From: DASXQK01 sp963724385
Lineage (GTDB): Bacteria > Pseudomonadota > Alphaproteobacteria > Dongiales > Dongiaceae
Assembly: GCA_963724385.1 (NCBI GenBank)
Contig: CAVRUJ010000002.1
Coordinates: 1,364,001 to 1,428,000, forward strand
DNA length: 64,000 nucleotides
Direction: 5' to 3'
Numbering within the stretch: position 1 is the stretch's first letter; each line of letters opens with the position of its first letter. Below the pieces are notes generated by a model that did no database searches, had not been told where the DNA came from, and was given only the letters and a program-made list of their open reading frames with translations. Position numbers and translations under genes: made by a program. Positions 1 through 8,136 of this stretch are shown here, piece after piece.

Positions 1-654
1 ACCCTTCAGGTGACCCTGGACCTGATGATCGCCCATGGGGCGGCCGTGCATCGCGGCAGCCGGCGTGCCTGCCTGGTGGTCGACTTGCCCTTCGGCAGCT
101 ACCAGGAATCCCCGGCCGTCGCTTTCCGCAACGCGGCCCGGGTGATGGCCGAGACCGGCAGCTCGGCGGTCAAGCTGGAAGGCGGGGTGGAGATGGCCGA
201 GACCGTCGCCTTTCTCACTCGGCGCGGCATTCCGGTCATGGGTCATGTCGGCCTGACGCCCCAGTCGGTCAACGGCCTGCGCGGCTATCGCGCCCGCGGC
301 CGCGACCCTCTCGAAGCCAAGGCAATCAAGGCCGATGCCGCGGCCATCGCGGAGGCCGGCGCCTTCAACATCGTGCTGGAAGGGGTGGTCGAACCGCTGG
401 CGCGCGAGATCGTCGCGTCGGTCGCCACGCCCATCATCGGCATCGGCGCCTCGCCTGCCTGCGACGGCCAGGTCCTCGTGGTCGACGACATGACGGGGCT
501 GTTCGGCGAGTTCAAGCCCAAGTTCGTCAAGCGCTTCGCCGAGTTGGGCGCCGAAGTCGGCAAGGCCGCCGCCGATTACGCCGCGGAAGTGCGGGCCCGG
601 CGTTTCCCGGGGCCGGAGCACTGCTTCGGGTTTGGCGCCAACGCCAAGACCTGA
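1..654 (+). CDS. panB: 3-methyl-2-oxobutanoate hydroxymethyltransferase, 5' end outside the window
   Basis: PanB transfers a hydroxymethyl group from methylene-tetrahydrofolate to 2-oxoisovalerate, giving ketopantoate, the first committed step of pantothenate and CoA synthesis; it is cytoplasmic. The frame is open from base 1, so the first ATG seen at position 10 is not the true start; about 50 N-terminal residues are missing against the usual 260-280. Conserved PanB blocks are clear: FGSYQES, VKLEGG, GHVGLTPQ and the LEGVV segment that carries a catalytic glutamate. The stop is immediately followed by the ATG of panC, so the two are co-transcribed and probably translationally coupled. Confidence 0.95.
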   Translation, partial: TLQVTLDLMIAHGAAVHRGSRRACLVVDLPFGSYQESPAVAFRNAARVMAETGSSAVKLEGGVEMAETVAFLTRRGIPVMGHVGLTPQSVNGLRGYRARGRDPLEAKAIKADAAAIAEAGAFNIVLEGVVEPLAREIVASVATPIIGIGASPACDGQVLVVDDMTGLFGEFKPKFVKRFAELGAEVGKAAADYAAEVRARRFPGPEHCFGFGANAKT

Positions 655-1500
655 ATGAGCGCGCCGGTTCTGCGCAGGGTCGCCGAACTGCGCGCCGCCA
701 TGGCGCCTTGGCGGCAGGCGGGCGAAAGTATCGGCCTCGTCCCCACCATGGGGGCGCTGCATGAGGGCCATCTCTCGCTCGTCCGCCTGGCCAAGGCCGA
801 GTGCCGCCGGGCGGTGGCGACGATTTTCGTCAATCCCAGCCAGTTCGGCGCCAACGAGGATCTCTCGGCCTATCCGCGCGACGAAGAAGCCGACCGGAAG
901 CTTCTGGACGGCGTAGGCGCCGACCTGCTCTTCGCCCCTGCCTTGGAGGAGATCTATCCGCCCGGATTCGCCACCACCGTCTCGGTCGCGCGATTGACCG
1001 AGCATCTTTGCGGCCCCCATCGGCCGGGCCATTTCGCCGGCGTGGCGACGGTCGTGACCAAGCTTCTCGTCCAGGCCCTGCCCGAGCGCGCCTATTTCGG
1101 CGAGAAGGATTTCCAGCAGCTCCAGGTGATCCGCCGCCTTGCGCTGGATCTCGACCTGCCGGTCGCGATCCGCGGCGGACCCACGATCCGCGACACCAAC
1201 GGCCTCGCTTTATCTTCCCGCAACCGCTACCTCGCGGCGGACGAGCGGGCGAAGGCTGCCACCCTACCCCGCCTGCTTCGCGAGACGGCCCGGCGGCTCG
1301 CCGACGGCCGACCTGCGGAGCCCGAGCTGGCTGCCCTTCGCCTGCACCTCGCCGAGGCCGGCTTTGCCAAGATCGACTACGTCACCCTGGCCGACGAAGG
1401 GGAACTCCAACCGCTCGTCCGGGCGCAGGCTGGCTCGCGGCTCTTCGCTGCCGCCTGGCTGGGCCGCACCCGGCTCATCGACAACTGGCCGGTGATGTAG
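655..1500 (+). CDS. panC: pantothenate synthetase
   Basis: PanC joins pantoate and beta-alanine with ATP to make pantothenate, through a pantoyl-adenylate; cytoplasmic homodimer. At 281 residues it has normal length. The nucleotidyltransferase signatures are visible: PTMGALHEGH with the HIGH-like motif near residues 30-40, FVNPSQF, GEKDFQQL around residue 145, and LSSRNRYL near residue 185, which replaces KMSKS. The ATG follows the panB stop without a gap. The stop lies nine bases from the convergent gpt gene, so panBC ends here; no aspartate decarboxylase (panD) is adjacent. Confidence 0.97.
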   Translation: MSAPVLRRVAELRAAMAPWRQAGESIGLVPTMGALHEGHLSLVRLAKAECRRAVATIFVNPSQFGANEDLSAYPRDEEADRKLLDGVGADLLFAPALEEIYPPGFATTVSVARLTEHLCGPHRPGHFAGVATVVTKLLVQALPERAYFGEKDFQQLQVIRRLALDLDLPVAIRGGPTIRDTNGLALSSRNRYLAADERAKAATLPRLLRETARRLADGRPAEPELAALRLHLAEAGFAKIDYVTLADEGELQPLVRAQAGSRLFAAAWLGRTRLIDNWPVM

Positions 1501-1509
1501 GGCGCCGCT

Positions 1510-1989
1510 TCAGCGCCGCTGGGCGATGGGTTGGATGAACTGGGGCTCGATGTCCCAGGGGAACAGGATCCATGTGTCCTGGCTTACTTCAGTGATGAAG
1601 GTATCGACCATGGGTCGGCCGGCGGGCTTGGCATAGACCGTGGCGAAATGGGCCCGCGGCAGGTGCTGACGCACCGCCTGGGCCGTGCGCCCGGTGTCGA
1701 CGAGGTCGTCGATGATCAGCCAGCCCTCGCCGTGATCGGCCGCCGCCGCGCTTTTCAGGACCGTGAGCGCGCCCTGCCTGCGCTCGTCGTAGCTGGCGAC
1801 GCACAGCGTATCGATCAACCGGATCTCGAGCTCGCGGGCCACCACTGCCGCCGGCACCAGCCCGCCGCGGGTGACCGCCACGATGCCCTTGAACGGACCC
1901 GCCTCGATGAGCCGCCAGGCGAGCGCCTTGGACGTGCGGTGCAGCTCCTCCCAGGTGACGGGAAAATTCTTCTGCGGCGAACTGTGCAT
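1510..1989 (-). CDS. gpt: xanthine-guanine phosphoribosyltransferase
   Basis: Purine salvage enzyme that converts xanthine or guanine plus PRPP to XMP or GMP. 159 residues, about the length of E. coli Gpt. The PRPP-binding loop is seen as LIIDDLVDTG near residue 93, TRGGLVPAAVVA near residue 40 holds the first phosphate loop, and the WILFPWD segment near the C-terminus is typical of the XGPRT branch rather than of hypoxanthine PRT. The ATG has a GGGGGAG ribosome site about 8 bases upstream. It is convergent with panC and its upstream region carries the hairpin repeats described next. Confidence 0.93.
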   Translation of the reverse strand: MHSSPQKNFPVTWEELHRTSKALAWRLIEAGPFKGIVAVTRGGLVPAAVVARELEIRLIDTLCVASYDERRQGALTVLKSAAAADHGEGWLIIDDLVDTGRTAQAVRQHLPRAHFATVYAKPAGRPMVDTFITEVSQDTWILFPWDIEPQFIQPIAQRR

Positions 1990-2003
1990 CCGGTCGCTCC
2001 CCC

Positions 2004-2111
2004 TAGTATCGGATCGCAGAAATTCGTGACTCGGAGCATTGTCGCGAATTTCTGCGAAAATCCGATACTAAAACCTAAAACGATGTACCGACTTTCTGCG
2101 AAAGTCGGTAC
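2004..2111. repeat. Pair of related hairpin elements with a shared TTTCTGCGAAA core
   Basis: The first element pairs 2004-2026 with 2045-2070: 23 bases each side except for a three-A bulge at 2057-2059, around an 18-base loop. The second is a perfect 11-base inverted repeat, 2085-2095 with 2101-2111, around the loop CTGCG. The right arm of element 1 (2049-2069) and the right half of element 2 (2093-2112) are near-direct repeats beginning TTTCTGCGAAA and ending in a TACT. The two look like copies of one short palindromic family (REP-like or a small non-autonomous element). No U-run follows either stem, so they are not obvious terminators; they lie upstream of gpt. Confidence 0.7.
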
Positions 2112-2176
2112 TGCGGCGGTTGGACAAGGCCGGTTTGTAGCGCGGCGACGCCAACCGCGGCAACGCCTCGCGGCCG

Positions 2177-2641
2177 CTAGACCCCCTGATCCGGAGCGCG
2201 CGCGATGGAGCAGCCGTTGATGCGCCAGCTTCCGTCGGGCTGGCGCTGCATCTCGTAGAGAGCCAGCACCGCCACGCCGTCGGGACCGACCATGTAGACC
2301 TGTTGGATCAACTTGCCGTCGATCATGCCGAGGTCGCGGAACTCGACATGGCTGGAGCGGTAAACCGGCAGATAGCCGGTCTTGACCATCTCCATGAAGG
2401 TGGCGGGATCGTGGAACATCTGCTGGATGCTGGGCGAGGCGTCGGAAAAGGCAGCCTGGCCATCGTCGCGCTGGAAGGCGCCCAGCTGATGGGAAATCAC
2501 GCCCTCAATCGCCGCCGTATCGGCCTGGTCCAGCGGGGCGCCGGCGGTCGGGCCATCGGCTTTAGCCGGGGCCGGCAGGGTCAGGGCCGGCAAGGCCCAG
2601 AGCAGGGCAAAGATAAGCTTGGAAGCGGTACGGGTGAGCAT
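2177..2641 (-). CDS. DUF4864 family exported protein
   Basis: Function unknown. From the ATG at 2641 the protein has 154 residues, with an N-terminal hydrophobic segment ending in APAKADG that looks like a Sec signal peptide. The body matches the DUF4864 pattern: VISHQLGAFQRDDGQAAF, then SPSIQQMF, YLPVYRSSHVEF and a C-terminal GSWRINGC. This fold resembles the NTF2/SnoaL-like cone proteins, but no catalytic role is established. The longer frame back to 2680 would put a charged leader before the signal peptide and is less likely. It stands alone, downstream of the terminator of the lipoprotein gene. Confidence 0.75.
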   Translation of the reverse strand: MLTRTASKLIFALLWALPALTLPAPAKADGPTAGAPLDQADTAAIEGVISHQLGAFQRDDGQAAFSDASPSIQQMFHDPATFMEMVKTGYLPVYRSSHVEFRDLGMIDGKLIQQVYMVGPDGVAVLALYEMQRQPDGSWRINGCSIARAPDQGV

Positions 2642-2731
2642 GGCGGCCTCCGGCAAACCATGTTGCTTCCATGACATCATGGTGCCGCGGGCGGCCGGCG
2701 GCCAGTCCCCCGATGAAAAATCCCACAGGCC

Positions 2732-2772
2732 AAAAAAGGTTCCGGCGCCGGGAGGTAGTGCCGGCGCCGGAG
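2732..2772 (-). terminator. Rho-independent terminator after the lipoprotein gene
   Basis: On the minus strand a 10-base GC-only stem (2761-2770 with 2742-2751, CCGGCGCCGG in both arms) with a 9-base loop is followed by a run of six U residues (2737-2732). It lies just downstream of the stop at 2794, so it should end lipoprotein transcription before the DUF4864 gene. Each arm is also self-complementary. Confidence 0.85.
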
Positions 2773-2793
2773 AACAAAGAGGGTTTGAGGTTG

Positions 2794-3903
2794 TCAGCGG
2801 ACGTAGAGGTGTACTTCGTTGACCTGTGCGTTGGGGCTGGTGGCCGAGGACATGCTGACCCGGTCGGGCGAGAGGCCCATGCTGATGAGAGAGCGAAGCA
2901 CCTGGTCGGCGTCGCGCTGGGCCATGTTGCTGTTGAGGGCGACTTGGGCGGTGCCGCCGCTCGAAGGCGCCACGGCGACGAGGTCGAAGCCCGCGTTGGG
3001 TCGGCGGGCCAGCGCCTGGCTGACCGCCTGGTAGAGCGGCTGCTGATACTGGACATCGGGCCGGTCGAAGCGGATCACCACCAGCGGCCGGCCGGTCGCG
3101 ATCCCGGCACCGGGGGCGGCAGCCATGCCCATGGGCGGCGCATAGGCGCGGCTCGCCAGGCTGCTGCCGAAGGCTTCGCCGTTGTTGACCGCGATGGCGA
3201 GCGTGTTGAGGTTGCCGCGTTCCTCGGCCAGATAGTTGGTCTGCCGCGCGATATCCTCGGTCAGCTCGCTCAGCAGCCGGTCGATCACGATGGTCGTCTT
3301 GTTGACGTCGTCCTCCAGCACCGTCAGCTGCCGGTGATCCTCGTCCACGGCGCCGGAAATGTTATAGGTCGCCCGGGTCGACTGGAGCAGGTAGCTCGAC
3401 ATGGCGGCGCTGGCCGAGACGTTGGTGGCGAGCTGGTTCATCTGGTTGAGAGACCCATTGACCTGCTCGAGCTGGCCTTGGGCGTCGTTCCATTGCTTAA
3501 CCAGGATCGGGTTGCCGGGAGTCGTACCGACCTCGAGCTTGGCGTTGATGGCGCCGACCGACTGATGATAGGCGAGCGCGTTCTGGATCGCCTGGGCACG
3601 CAGGCTCTGCAGGTTCTGGTTCTCGGACGAAACGGAGCCCTGCAGTTTGGAGAGCTCGCCGCGCAGGCCTTCGACCTTCTGGCCGACCGCCGTGCCGGTA
3701 GCTTGGCCCGGGGTCACCCCTGGGGGTTGGAAATTGCCGGTGCCGAGCTGAGGCGTGCTGGCCTGGGCGGTCTGGGTGGCGGCGGGGGTGGAGCTGCTGC
3801 TCTCGCCACCGAAGGAAGGCAGCAGGGCGCTGTCGAAGAAATCGCACCCGCTCAGCATCAGGGCCGCTCCGAGAAGCACGGCTGGCAACCGGTTCCTGTC
3901 CAT
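2794..3903 (-). CDS. Lipoprotein with a long helical middle and an OmpA-like C-terminal domain
   Basis: Starting at the ATG at 3903 the protein has 369 residues and a clear lipobox: MDRNRLPAVLLGAALMLSGC, with lipidated Cys20. A Ser/Thr/Ala/Gln-rich linker (about 25-70) is followed by a long helical, Gln/Asn/Leu-rich region (about 75-245) of coiled-coil type. The last 90 residues (RPLVVIRF, then a run containing RDADQVLRSLISMGL and a terminal VHLYVR) resemble an OmpA/MotB-like peptidoglycan-associated fold. It is probably anchored in the outer membrane with the C-terminus toward peptidoglycan. No named family was recognised. It is monocistronic and ends at a strong terminator. Confidence 0.7.
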   Translation of the reverse strand: MDRNRLPAVLLGAALMLSGCDFFDSALLPSFGGESSSSTPAATQTAQASTPQLGTGNFQPPGVTPGQATGTAVGQKVEGLRGELSKLQGSVSSENQNLQSLRAQAIQNALAYHQSVGAINAKLEVGTTPGNPILVKQWNDAQGQLEQVNGSLNQMNQLATNVSASAAMSSYLLQSTRATYNISGAVDEDHRQLTVLEDDVNKTTIVIDRLLSELTEDIARQTNYLAEERGNLNTLAIAVNNGEAFGSSLASRAYAPPMGMAAAPGAGIATGRPLVVIRFDRPDVQYQQPLYQAVSQALARRPNAGFDLVAVAPSSGGTAQVALNSNMAQRDADQVLRSLISMGLSPDRVSMSSATSPNAQVNEVHLYVR

Positions 3904-4099
3904 CGATAGCCCTTTGCCCTGAGACTTCCTATGCGCCAAGCGCCGCGGCGACCGCCATTCAGCGAACTCGCCGTGGTCCCGGACGCGCCCCCATCAAGTC
4001 GCGAAAAATCTTAGTCGAAACGGGACTTAAGCCTCAAGCGCCTTTTCGGCAGCCAGGCGAGGCGGCGGAGCTCCGCCAAGTTGAGCAGGGCGGCTCGGC

Positions 4100-4128
4100 T
4101 TGCCTTCCGAGTCACCTTTCTGTAGCTT
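4100..4128 (+). promoter_or_regulatory. Candidate sigma-70 promoter of tRNA-Arg
   Basis: TTGCCT (4100-4105) and TAGCTT (4123-4128) are separated by 17 bases and lie 12 bases before the mature 5' end of the tRNA. Spacing is ideal but both hexamers deviate from consensus. Confidence 0.4.
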
Positions 4129-4140
4129 GCCCCGCCTTGG

Positions 4141-4217
4141 GCGCCCGTAGCTCAACTGGATAGAGCATCTGACTACGGATCAGAAGGTTTGGGGTTCGAA
4201 TCCCTACGGGCGCGCCA
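4141..4217 (+). tRNA. tRNA-Arg (anticodon ACG)
   Basis: A complete 77-base tRNA with encoded CCA. Acceptor stem GCGCCCG (4141-4147) pairs with CGGGCGC (4207-4213), with discriminator G at 4214 and CCA at 4215-4217. The anticodon stem TCTGA/TCAGA encloses the loop CTACGGA, so the anticodon is ACG (4175-4177), reading CGU/CGC/CGA after A34 deamination. The T-arm contains GGTTCGAATCC. The serine recombinase remnant starts 28 bases downstream, so this tRNA may mark an island edge. Confidence 0.97.
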
Positions 4218-4245
4218 TCCTTAAATTCAGTGGCGTTACAAAGAC

Positions 4246-4550
4246 CTACGGAATCGCGGGCTGAACAAAACTGGGCACTCCATCTGACAACTTAGGAAGA
4301 TTGCCCGACGCCGCAACTGCAAGAGCTGACTTTGGCCCTCGGATGCGCACTTCAGCATCGTCGACCTCTACGCGATCAATCAGCAGATTGAGGCAAGCCT
4401 TCCGGAAGGCCGGGTCGCCGACCTGCAGCTGCACGCGCAGTAGCGTGCCGCGGACAGCGATCTTCTCCTCGCTCAGCTCGTTGCCTGGCAAGCGAAGCCC
4501 TCTTTCAAGCATCTCGATTCGCTCCTGTGTCTCCCGGCGGTGAGGCGACC
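4246..4550 (-). pseudogene. C-terminal remnant of a large serine site-specific recombinase
   Basis: The reading frame runs from the 3' boundary of the neighbouring ABC ATPase gene (4551) to a TAG at 4246-4248. Only about 100 residues remain. They contain the typical end of a Pin/resolvase-type large serine recombinase: RRETQERIEMLERG, a hydrophobic-charged stretch with FRKACLNLLIDRVEVDD, then VRIRGPKSALA and a VPSFV near the stop. The catalytic N-terminal domain with the active serine, and the zinc-ribbon region, are absent from the window. The frame has no start of its own that would make sense. The break coincides exactly with the incoming ABC operon, so the gene was truncated by a rearrangement. 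Confidence 0.75.
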
Positions 4551-4551
4551 T

Positions 4552-5685
4552 TCAGACGACCTTGTCGGTCGCGGGGTCGATCAGGTGCATGTTGTTCGTG
4601 TCGACGGAGAGGCGGAGCTTGCTACCCGGCATGACATGAACTTCGGGATCGATGCGCGCGCAGTAAGGCGGCTCCGTCACGTCCTTATGGTCGTTCTTGG
4701 TGCCGCTGAGGAAGAAGTAGATCACCGTTTCCATGCCCATCGGCTCGGTGATGTCGACATCGACATCGACCGTCGCGAAGCCGGGGTAGCTATCCCCGGT
4801 AAAGGCCGGCATATGTTCCGGTCGGATGCCGAAGAGCATGTCCCGGCCCGCATAAGCGCTGTAGCGCGCCGTGCGGTGGGCGGGCACGGCGAGGTTGACG
4901 CCATTTTCGAGCTGCACAGCGAGCCCGTCATCAGTGCCGATCAGCTTGACTGGGATGAAGTTCATGCCCGGGCTGCCGATGAAGCCGGCAACAAAGCGGG
5001 ACTGCGGGTGATGGTAGAGCTCCTGCGGCGGGCCCACCTGCTCGATGAGGCCCTGGTTCATCACGACAACGCGGTCCGCCAGCGTCATCGCCTCCACCTG
5101 GTCATGGGTCACGTAAACAGTCGTGGTCTTGACCGTATTGTGGACCTTCTTGATTTCCGTGCGCATCTGGACGCGGAGCTTGGCGTCCAGGTTCGACAGC
5201 GGCTCGTCGAAGAGGAAGACCTTCGGATTGCGCACGATGGCGCGGCCCATGGCGACGCGCTGGCGCTGGCCACCGGAGAGCGCACGCGGCTTGCGGTTAA
5301 GCAGCGGTGTCAGGTGCAGGATGCGGGCCGCTTCCTCCACCCGGCGCTTGATATCCTCCTTCGGAAACTTCCTGTGCTTCAGGCTGAAGGCCATATTGTC
5401 GTAGACGGTCATGTGCGGATAGAGCGCGTAGTTCTGGAACACCATGGCTATGTCCCGGTCACGCGGCGGCACGTTGTTCACGACACGCCCGCCGATATCG
5501 ATCTCACCGCCCGAAATCTCCTCAAGACCGGCAATCATGCGCAGGGTGGTGGATTTGCCGCAGCCGGAGGGGCCGACGAGGACGACGAATTCGCCATCCT
5601 GGATTTCGAGACTGATCCCCTTCACAGCCAGCACATCGCTGCCGTCGTAAGTCTTCTGGAGAGTCCGAAGAGAGACTTGGGCCAT
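4552..5685 (-). CDS. ABC sugar importer ATPase (UgpC/MalK type)
   Basis: Nucleotide-binding subunit of a carbohydrate importer, acting on the cytoplasmic face. 377 residues from the ATG at 5685 (MAQVSLRTLQKTY). Walker A GPSGCGKST at 38-46, Q-loop Gln84, signature LSGGQ at 136-140, Walker B VFLFDE at 156-161 and the switch His194 are all intact. The C-terminal third is the regulatory OB-fold (TOBE) region usual in MalK/UgpC. It is the last gene of a leftward operon: binding protein, permease, GntR regulator, RraA homologue, ATPase. The second permease lies in the divergent operon at 10422. Its 3' end abuts the recombinase remnant. Confidence 0.93.
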   Translation of the reverse strand: MAQVSLRTLQKTYDGSDVLAVKGISLEIQDGEFVVLVGPSGCGKSTTLRMIAGLEEISGGEIDIGGRVVNNVPPRDRDIAMVFQNYALYPHMTVYDNMAFSLKHRKFPKEDIKRRVEEAARILHLTPLLNRKPRALSGGQRQRVAMGRAIVRNPKVFLFDEPLSNLDAKLRVQMRTEIKKVHNTVKTTTVYVTHDQVEAMTLADRVVVMNQGLIEQVGPPQELYHHPQSRFVAGFIGSPGMNFIPVKLIGTDDGLAVQLENGVNLAVPAHRTARYSAYAGRDMLFGIRPEHMPAFTGDSYPGFATVDVDVDITEPMGMETVIYFFLSGTKNDHKDVTEPPYCARIDPEVHVMPGSKLRLSVDTNNMHLIDPATDKVV

Positions 5686-5782
5686 GCATCCGTTTCCCGT
5701 AGTTCCGTCGAGCGCAGCGGACATCATCAGGGAGCCGCTCGCGGGAGGGAGTTCCGGCTCTTGCCCCGGAACACCCTCGCGC

Positions 5783-6436
5783 TCAAAGGATGCCGTAGCG
5801 CTCGAAGACGGTGCGGAGCGAGGTGCCCTGGCGCAGCGCCGTCAGCGTATCCCTCTCGCCGCGCAGCTTCTCGGCAGCGAGGTGCAGCACCTCGGCCTCG
5901 GCCGCCTTCGGCACCACTACCAGGCCGTCGGCATCGCCGAAGACGAGATCGCCTCTCTCGACCGCGACACCCGCGCATTCCACCGGGATATCGATGGCCA
6001 TCACCCGCGCCCGTCCCTTGCTGTCCAGAGGTGCGATGCCGCCATGAAAGACTGGGAATCCCATGGCGCGGATGGCCTTGATGTCGCGCACGCACCCATC
6101 CATCACCGCGCCTGTAGCGCCGCGCACCTGAGCAGCGGTGGACAGAAGCTCACCCCAGGGGGCCACGCGCGTCGGATTGCTGCAGGCGAAAACCGGAATC
6201 TCGTCCGACTTCAGGCTGTCCACGAGATCCATTTCAAGTTCATAAGGGTTGATCCCCGGCTCGACGTGATAGACCTCCATATAGGCGGCAGTCCGTGCGC
6301 GGCCGACCATGATGGATTGTTCGTCGAGCGGCCGGATGTGCGAAGGCATTGCTTGGTGCATGCGCCCCACCGCATCCAGGCAGTCCGACAGCAAGGCTGT
6401 GAAGAAGCTGCCGCGCAGCGCCGTAAGATCGGTCAT
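5783..6436 (-). CDS. RraA-family aldolase-like protein
   Basis: 217 residues, the size of the RraA/HMG-CHA aldolase family (also misnamed dimethylmenaquinone methyltransferase). The family pyruvate/Mg site is present: GE at about 95-96, DG at 113-114 and Arg117-Asp118 in DGCVRDI; these residues distinguish class II pyruvate aldolases from the pure RNase E inhibitor role. ATGA overlap with the upstream GntR gene (6433-6436) shows coupling. In a sugar-acid operon with a dehydratase that should yield a 2-keto-3-deoxy acid, a retro-aldol role releasing pyruvate is the most economical guess. That role is inferred, not shown by sequence. Confidence 0.8.
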   Translation of the reverse strand: MTDLTALRGSFFTALLSDCLDAVGRMHQAMPSHIRPLDEQSIMVGRARTAAYMEVYHVEPGINPYELEMDLVDSLKSDEIPVFACSNPTRVAPWGELLSTAAQVRGATGAVMDGCVRDIKAIRAMGFPVFHGGIAPLDSKGRARVMAIDIPVECAGVAVERGDLVFGDADGLVVVPKAAEAEVLHLAAEKLRGERDTLTALRQGTSLRTVFERYGIL

Positions 6437-7215
6437 GTTTTGCTCCTGGTTGATTTCTTGGCTGCCCGCAACGGCGGCGTGCGCGGCGACAGGCTTCCGC
6501 GCCCCGCCGCCAGGGCCTCCGTCACGTCACGCTCCGCGCTGTCCACGAGGTGCAGCATGGCGGCAGCGGCAGCAGGCCCGTCGCCCCGCGCGATCGCCTC
6601 AGCCACACGTCGATGCAGCGGCAGGGACTGCTGCTGGCCGTCGGGCGCGTGAAGCGCCATGCGCAGCGTGAGGTCGAGCACGACCGTCACCATGTTCGAC
6701 AACGACCGGAACAGGGAATTGCCAACTGCGGTCGCGATGATGCGATGAAAACGCACGTCCGGGGTGAAGAACCTCTCCAGATCCTCGCCGGCCGCGGCCA
6801 TCTCGTCGCAGGCCTGCTGCAGCTCGCGCAGTTGTTCGGGCGTGATGCGGGCTGCGGCCAGCGCCGCCGCCGCGGGCTCCACGACCCGGCGCAGTTCGAA
6901 CAGCTCGGCCGCGAAGCGGCGCTGATCCCCGCCATGACTGCGCCAGTCCAGGATATCCGGGTCAAGCAGGTTCCAGACCGACATGTCTTGGACGCGGCCA
7001 CCGGCGCGGGTGCGGATTTCGATCAGGTTCTTGCTCACGAGTACCCGCAGCGCCTCGCGCAACACGCTGCGGCTGACCTGCAGCCGGGTGCACCATTCGG
7101 TCTCGTTCGGGAGCGAATCGCCCGGCGCGAAAGGGCCGCCCACGATCTCGCGGCCGATGATCTGCACCACGCGATCAACCAGTGATCGCGCACGGATCGG
7201 GATGACCTCCGTCAT
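6433..7215 (-). CDS. FadR-family GntR transcriptional regulator
   Basis: 260 residues from the ATG at 7215, which overlaps the permease stop by four bases. The N-terminal winged helix (about 10-78) includes GGPFAPGDSLPNE, then VSRSVLREALRVL as recognition helix. The C-terminal helical FCD domain follows, with the metal-ligand pattern around PDVRFHRIIATAVGN and HRRVAEAIARGD. Regulators of this class usually bind a sugar acid and repress the operon in which they sit. The likely targets are the divergent promoters between 9448 and 9618, where a short palindrome is found. Its placement between permease and RraA genes makes autoregulation likely. Confidence 0.9.
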   Translation of the reverse strand: MTEVIPIRARSLVDRVVQIIGREIVGGPFAPGDSLPNETEWCTRLQVSRSVLREALRVLVSKNLIEIRTRAGGRVQDMSVWNLLDPDILDWRSHGGDQRRFAAELFELRRVVEPAAAALAAARITPEQLRELQQACDEMAAAGEDLERFFTPDVRFHRIIATAVGNSLFRSLSNMVTVVLDLTLRMALHAPDGQQQSLPLHRRVAEAIARGDGPAAAAAMLHLVDSAERDVTEALAAGRGSLSPRTPPLRAAKKSTRSKT

Positions 7216-8111
7216 GATGCCGCCGTCCGACGATAGAGGGCCATCAGCGGTAGCGAGGCGCAGGCGATGACGAAGAGCAACACGATGCCGACCGCCGCCC
7301 CCATGCCGAATTCGGTCTGCGAGAAGGCGAGGCGATAGATGTAGAACTCCATCGTTGTCGTGCTGAACCCTGGGCCGCCGCCGGTCATCACGAAGATGAG
7401 GCTGAACAGCGCGGTGAACGCCGCGATCAGCGTGATGATGGTGACGAAGACGAAGACGCGTGTCATCAGCGGCAGCACGATATACCACACCGAGGGCCAC
7501 AGCCCCGCCCCGTCAATCGTCGCCGCCTCCAGGATATGGGGATCGATGTTGCCGAAGCCGATGAGAAAAATCAAAGTGTTCGGCCCGACCTGCGACCATA
7601 TGAAGGTGAGCGCCACTGGGATGATCGCGGTGTGGATATCGCCGAGCAGATCCATCTGCAGCGCGCCGAGACCGGCCGCCCGCAGCAGCGCATTGAGAAT
7701 ACCGTTGCCCGCGAAAAAGCGCAGCCACACGATGCCGGTAACCACCCAGGACAGAGTCGCCGGCAGGAAGATGAGCGCACGCGCCCAGCGCCAGCCGGGC
7801 GGCTCGGCCGCAATCAGCAGGGCGATGCAGAACGGAATGGCGACGGCCACGGGCACCGACAGCAGTAGCAGGAGGTTGTTCAAGACGACGCTGCCGAAAT
7901 CAGCGCTGCGCAGCAGCGTGAGGTAGTTGCTGCCGCCGTTCCAGCTTGCCTCCAGCCCGTCCCAGTCGGTCAGGCTGTACCACGCCGCCTCCAGGATCGG
8001 CAGGATCAGGAACAAGCCCCACAGGATTATCAGTGGAGTGACGAAGATCAGCGCAGCGCGCCGCCGGTTTTGCTGGAACCGGCGGCGATCTGCATAGGCG
8101 TGGGCGGTCAT
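7212..8111 (-). CDS. ABC sugar importer permease (MalF/UgpA type)
   Basis: 299 residues from the ATG at 8111 (MTAHAYADRRRF). Six membrane segments can be drawn, the first at about 20-45 (LIFVTPLIILWGLFLILP). The EAA loop region EAATIDGAGLWPSVWYIVLP near residue 205 contacts the ATPase. It lies 25 bases after the binding-protein gene and overlaps the regulator gene by four bases. Together with the MalG-type permease at 10422 it forms the heteromeric channel. The longer frame to 8195 encodes an Arg-rich leader inside the intergenic space and was rejected. Confidence 0.92.
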   Translation of the reverse strand: MTAHAYADRRRFQQNRRRAALIFVTPLIILWGLFLILPILEAAWYSLTDWDGLEASWNGGSNYLTLLRSADFGSVVLNNLLLLLSVPVAVAIPFCIALLIAAEPPGWRWARALIFLPATLSWVVTGIVWLRFFAGNGILNALLRAAGLGALQMDLLGDIHTAIIPVALTFIWSQVGPNTLIFLIGFGNIDPHILEAATIDGAGLWPSVWYIVLPLMTRVFVFVTIITLIAAFTALFSLIFVMTGGGPGFSTTTMEFYIYRLAFSQTEFGMGAAVGIVLLFVIACASLPLMALYRRTAAS

Positions 8112-8136
8112 GAGCAGGCGACGTAGGCCGGTCTGG

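Noticed and set aside
2671..3909. A 412-codon plus-strand open frame opposite the lipoprotein
   Set aside because: The minus-strand frame has a signal peptide, lipobox and a matching terminator; the plus frame has none and shows shadow composition.
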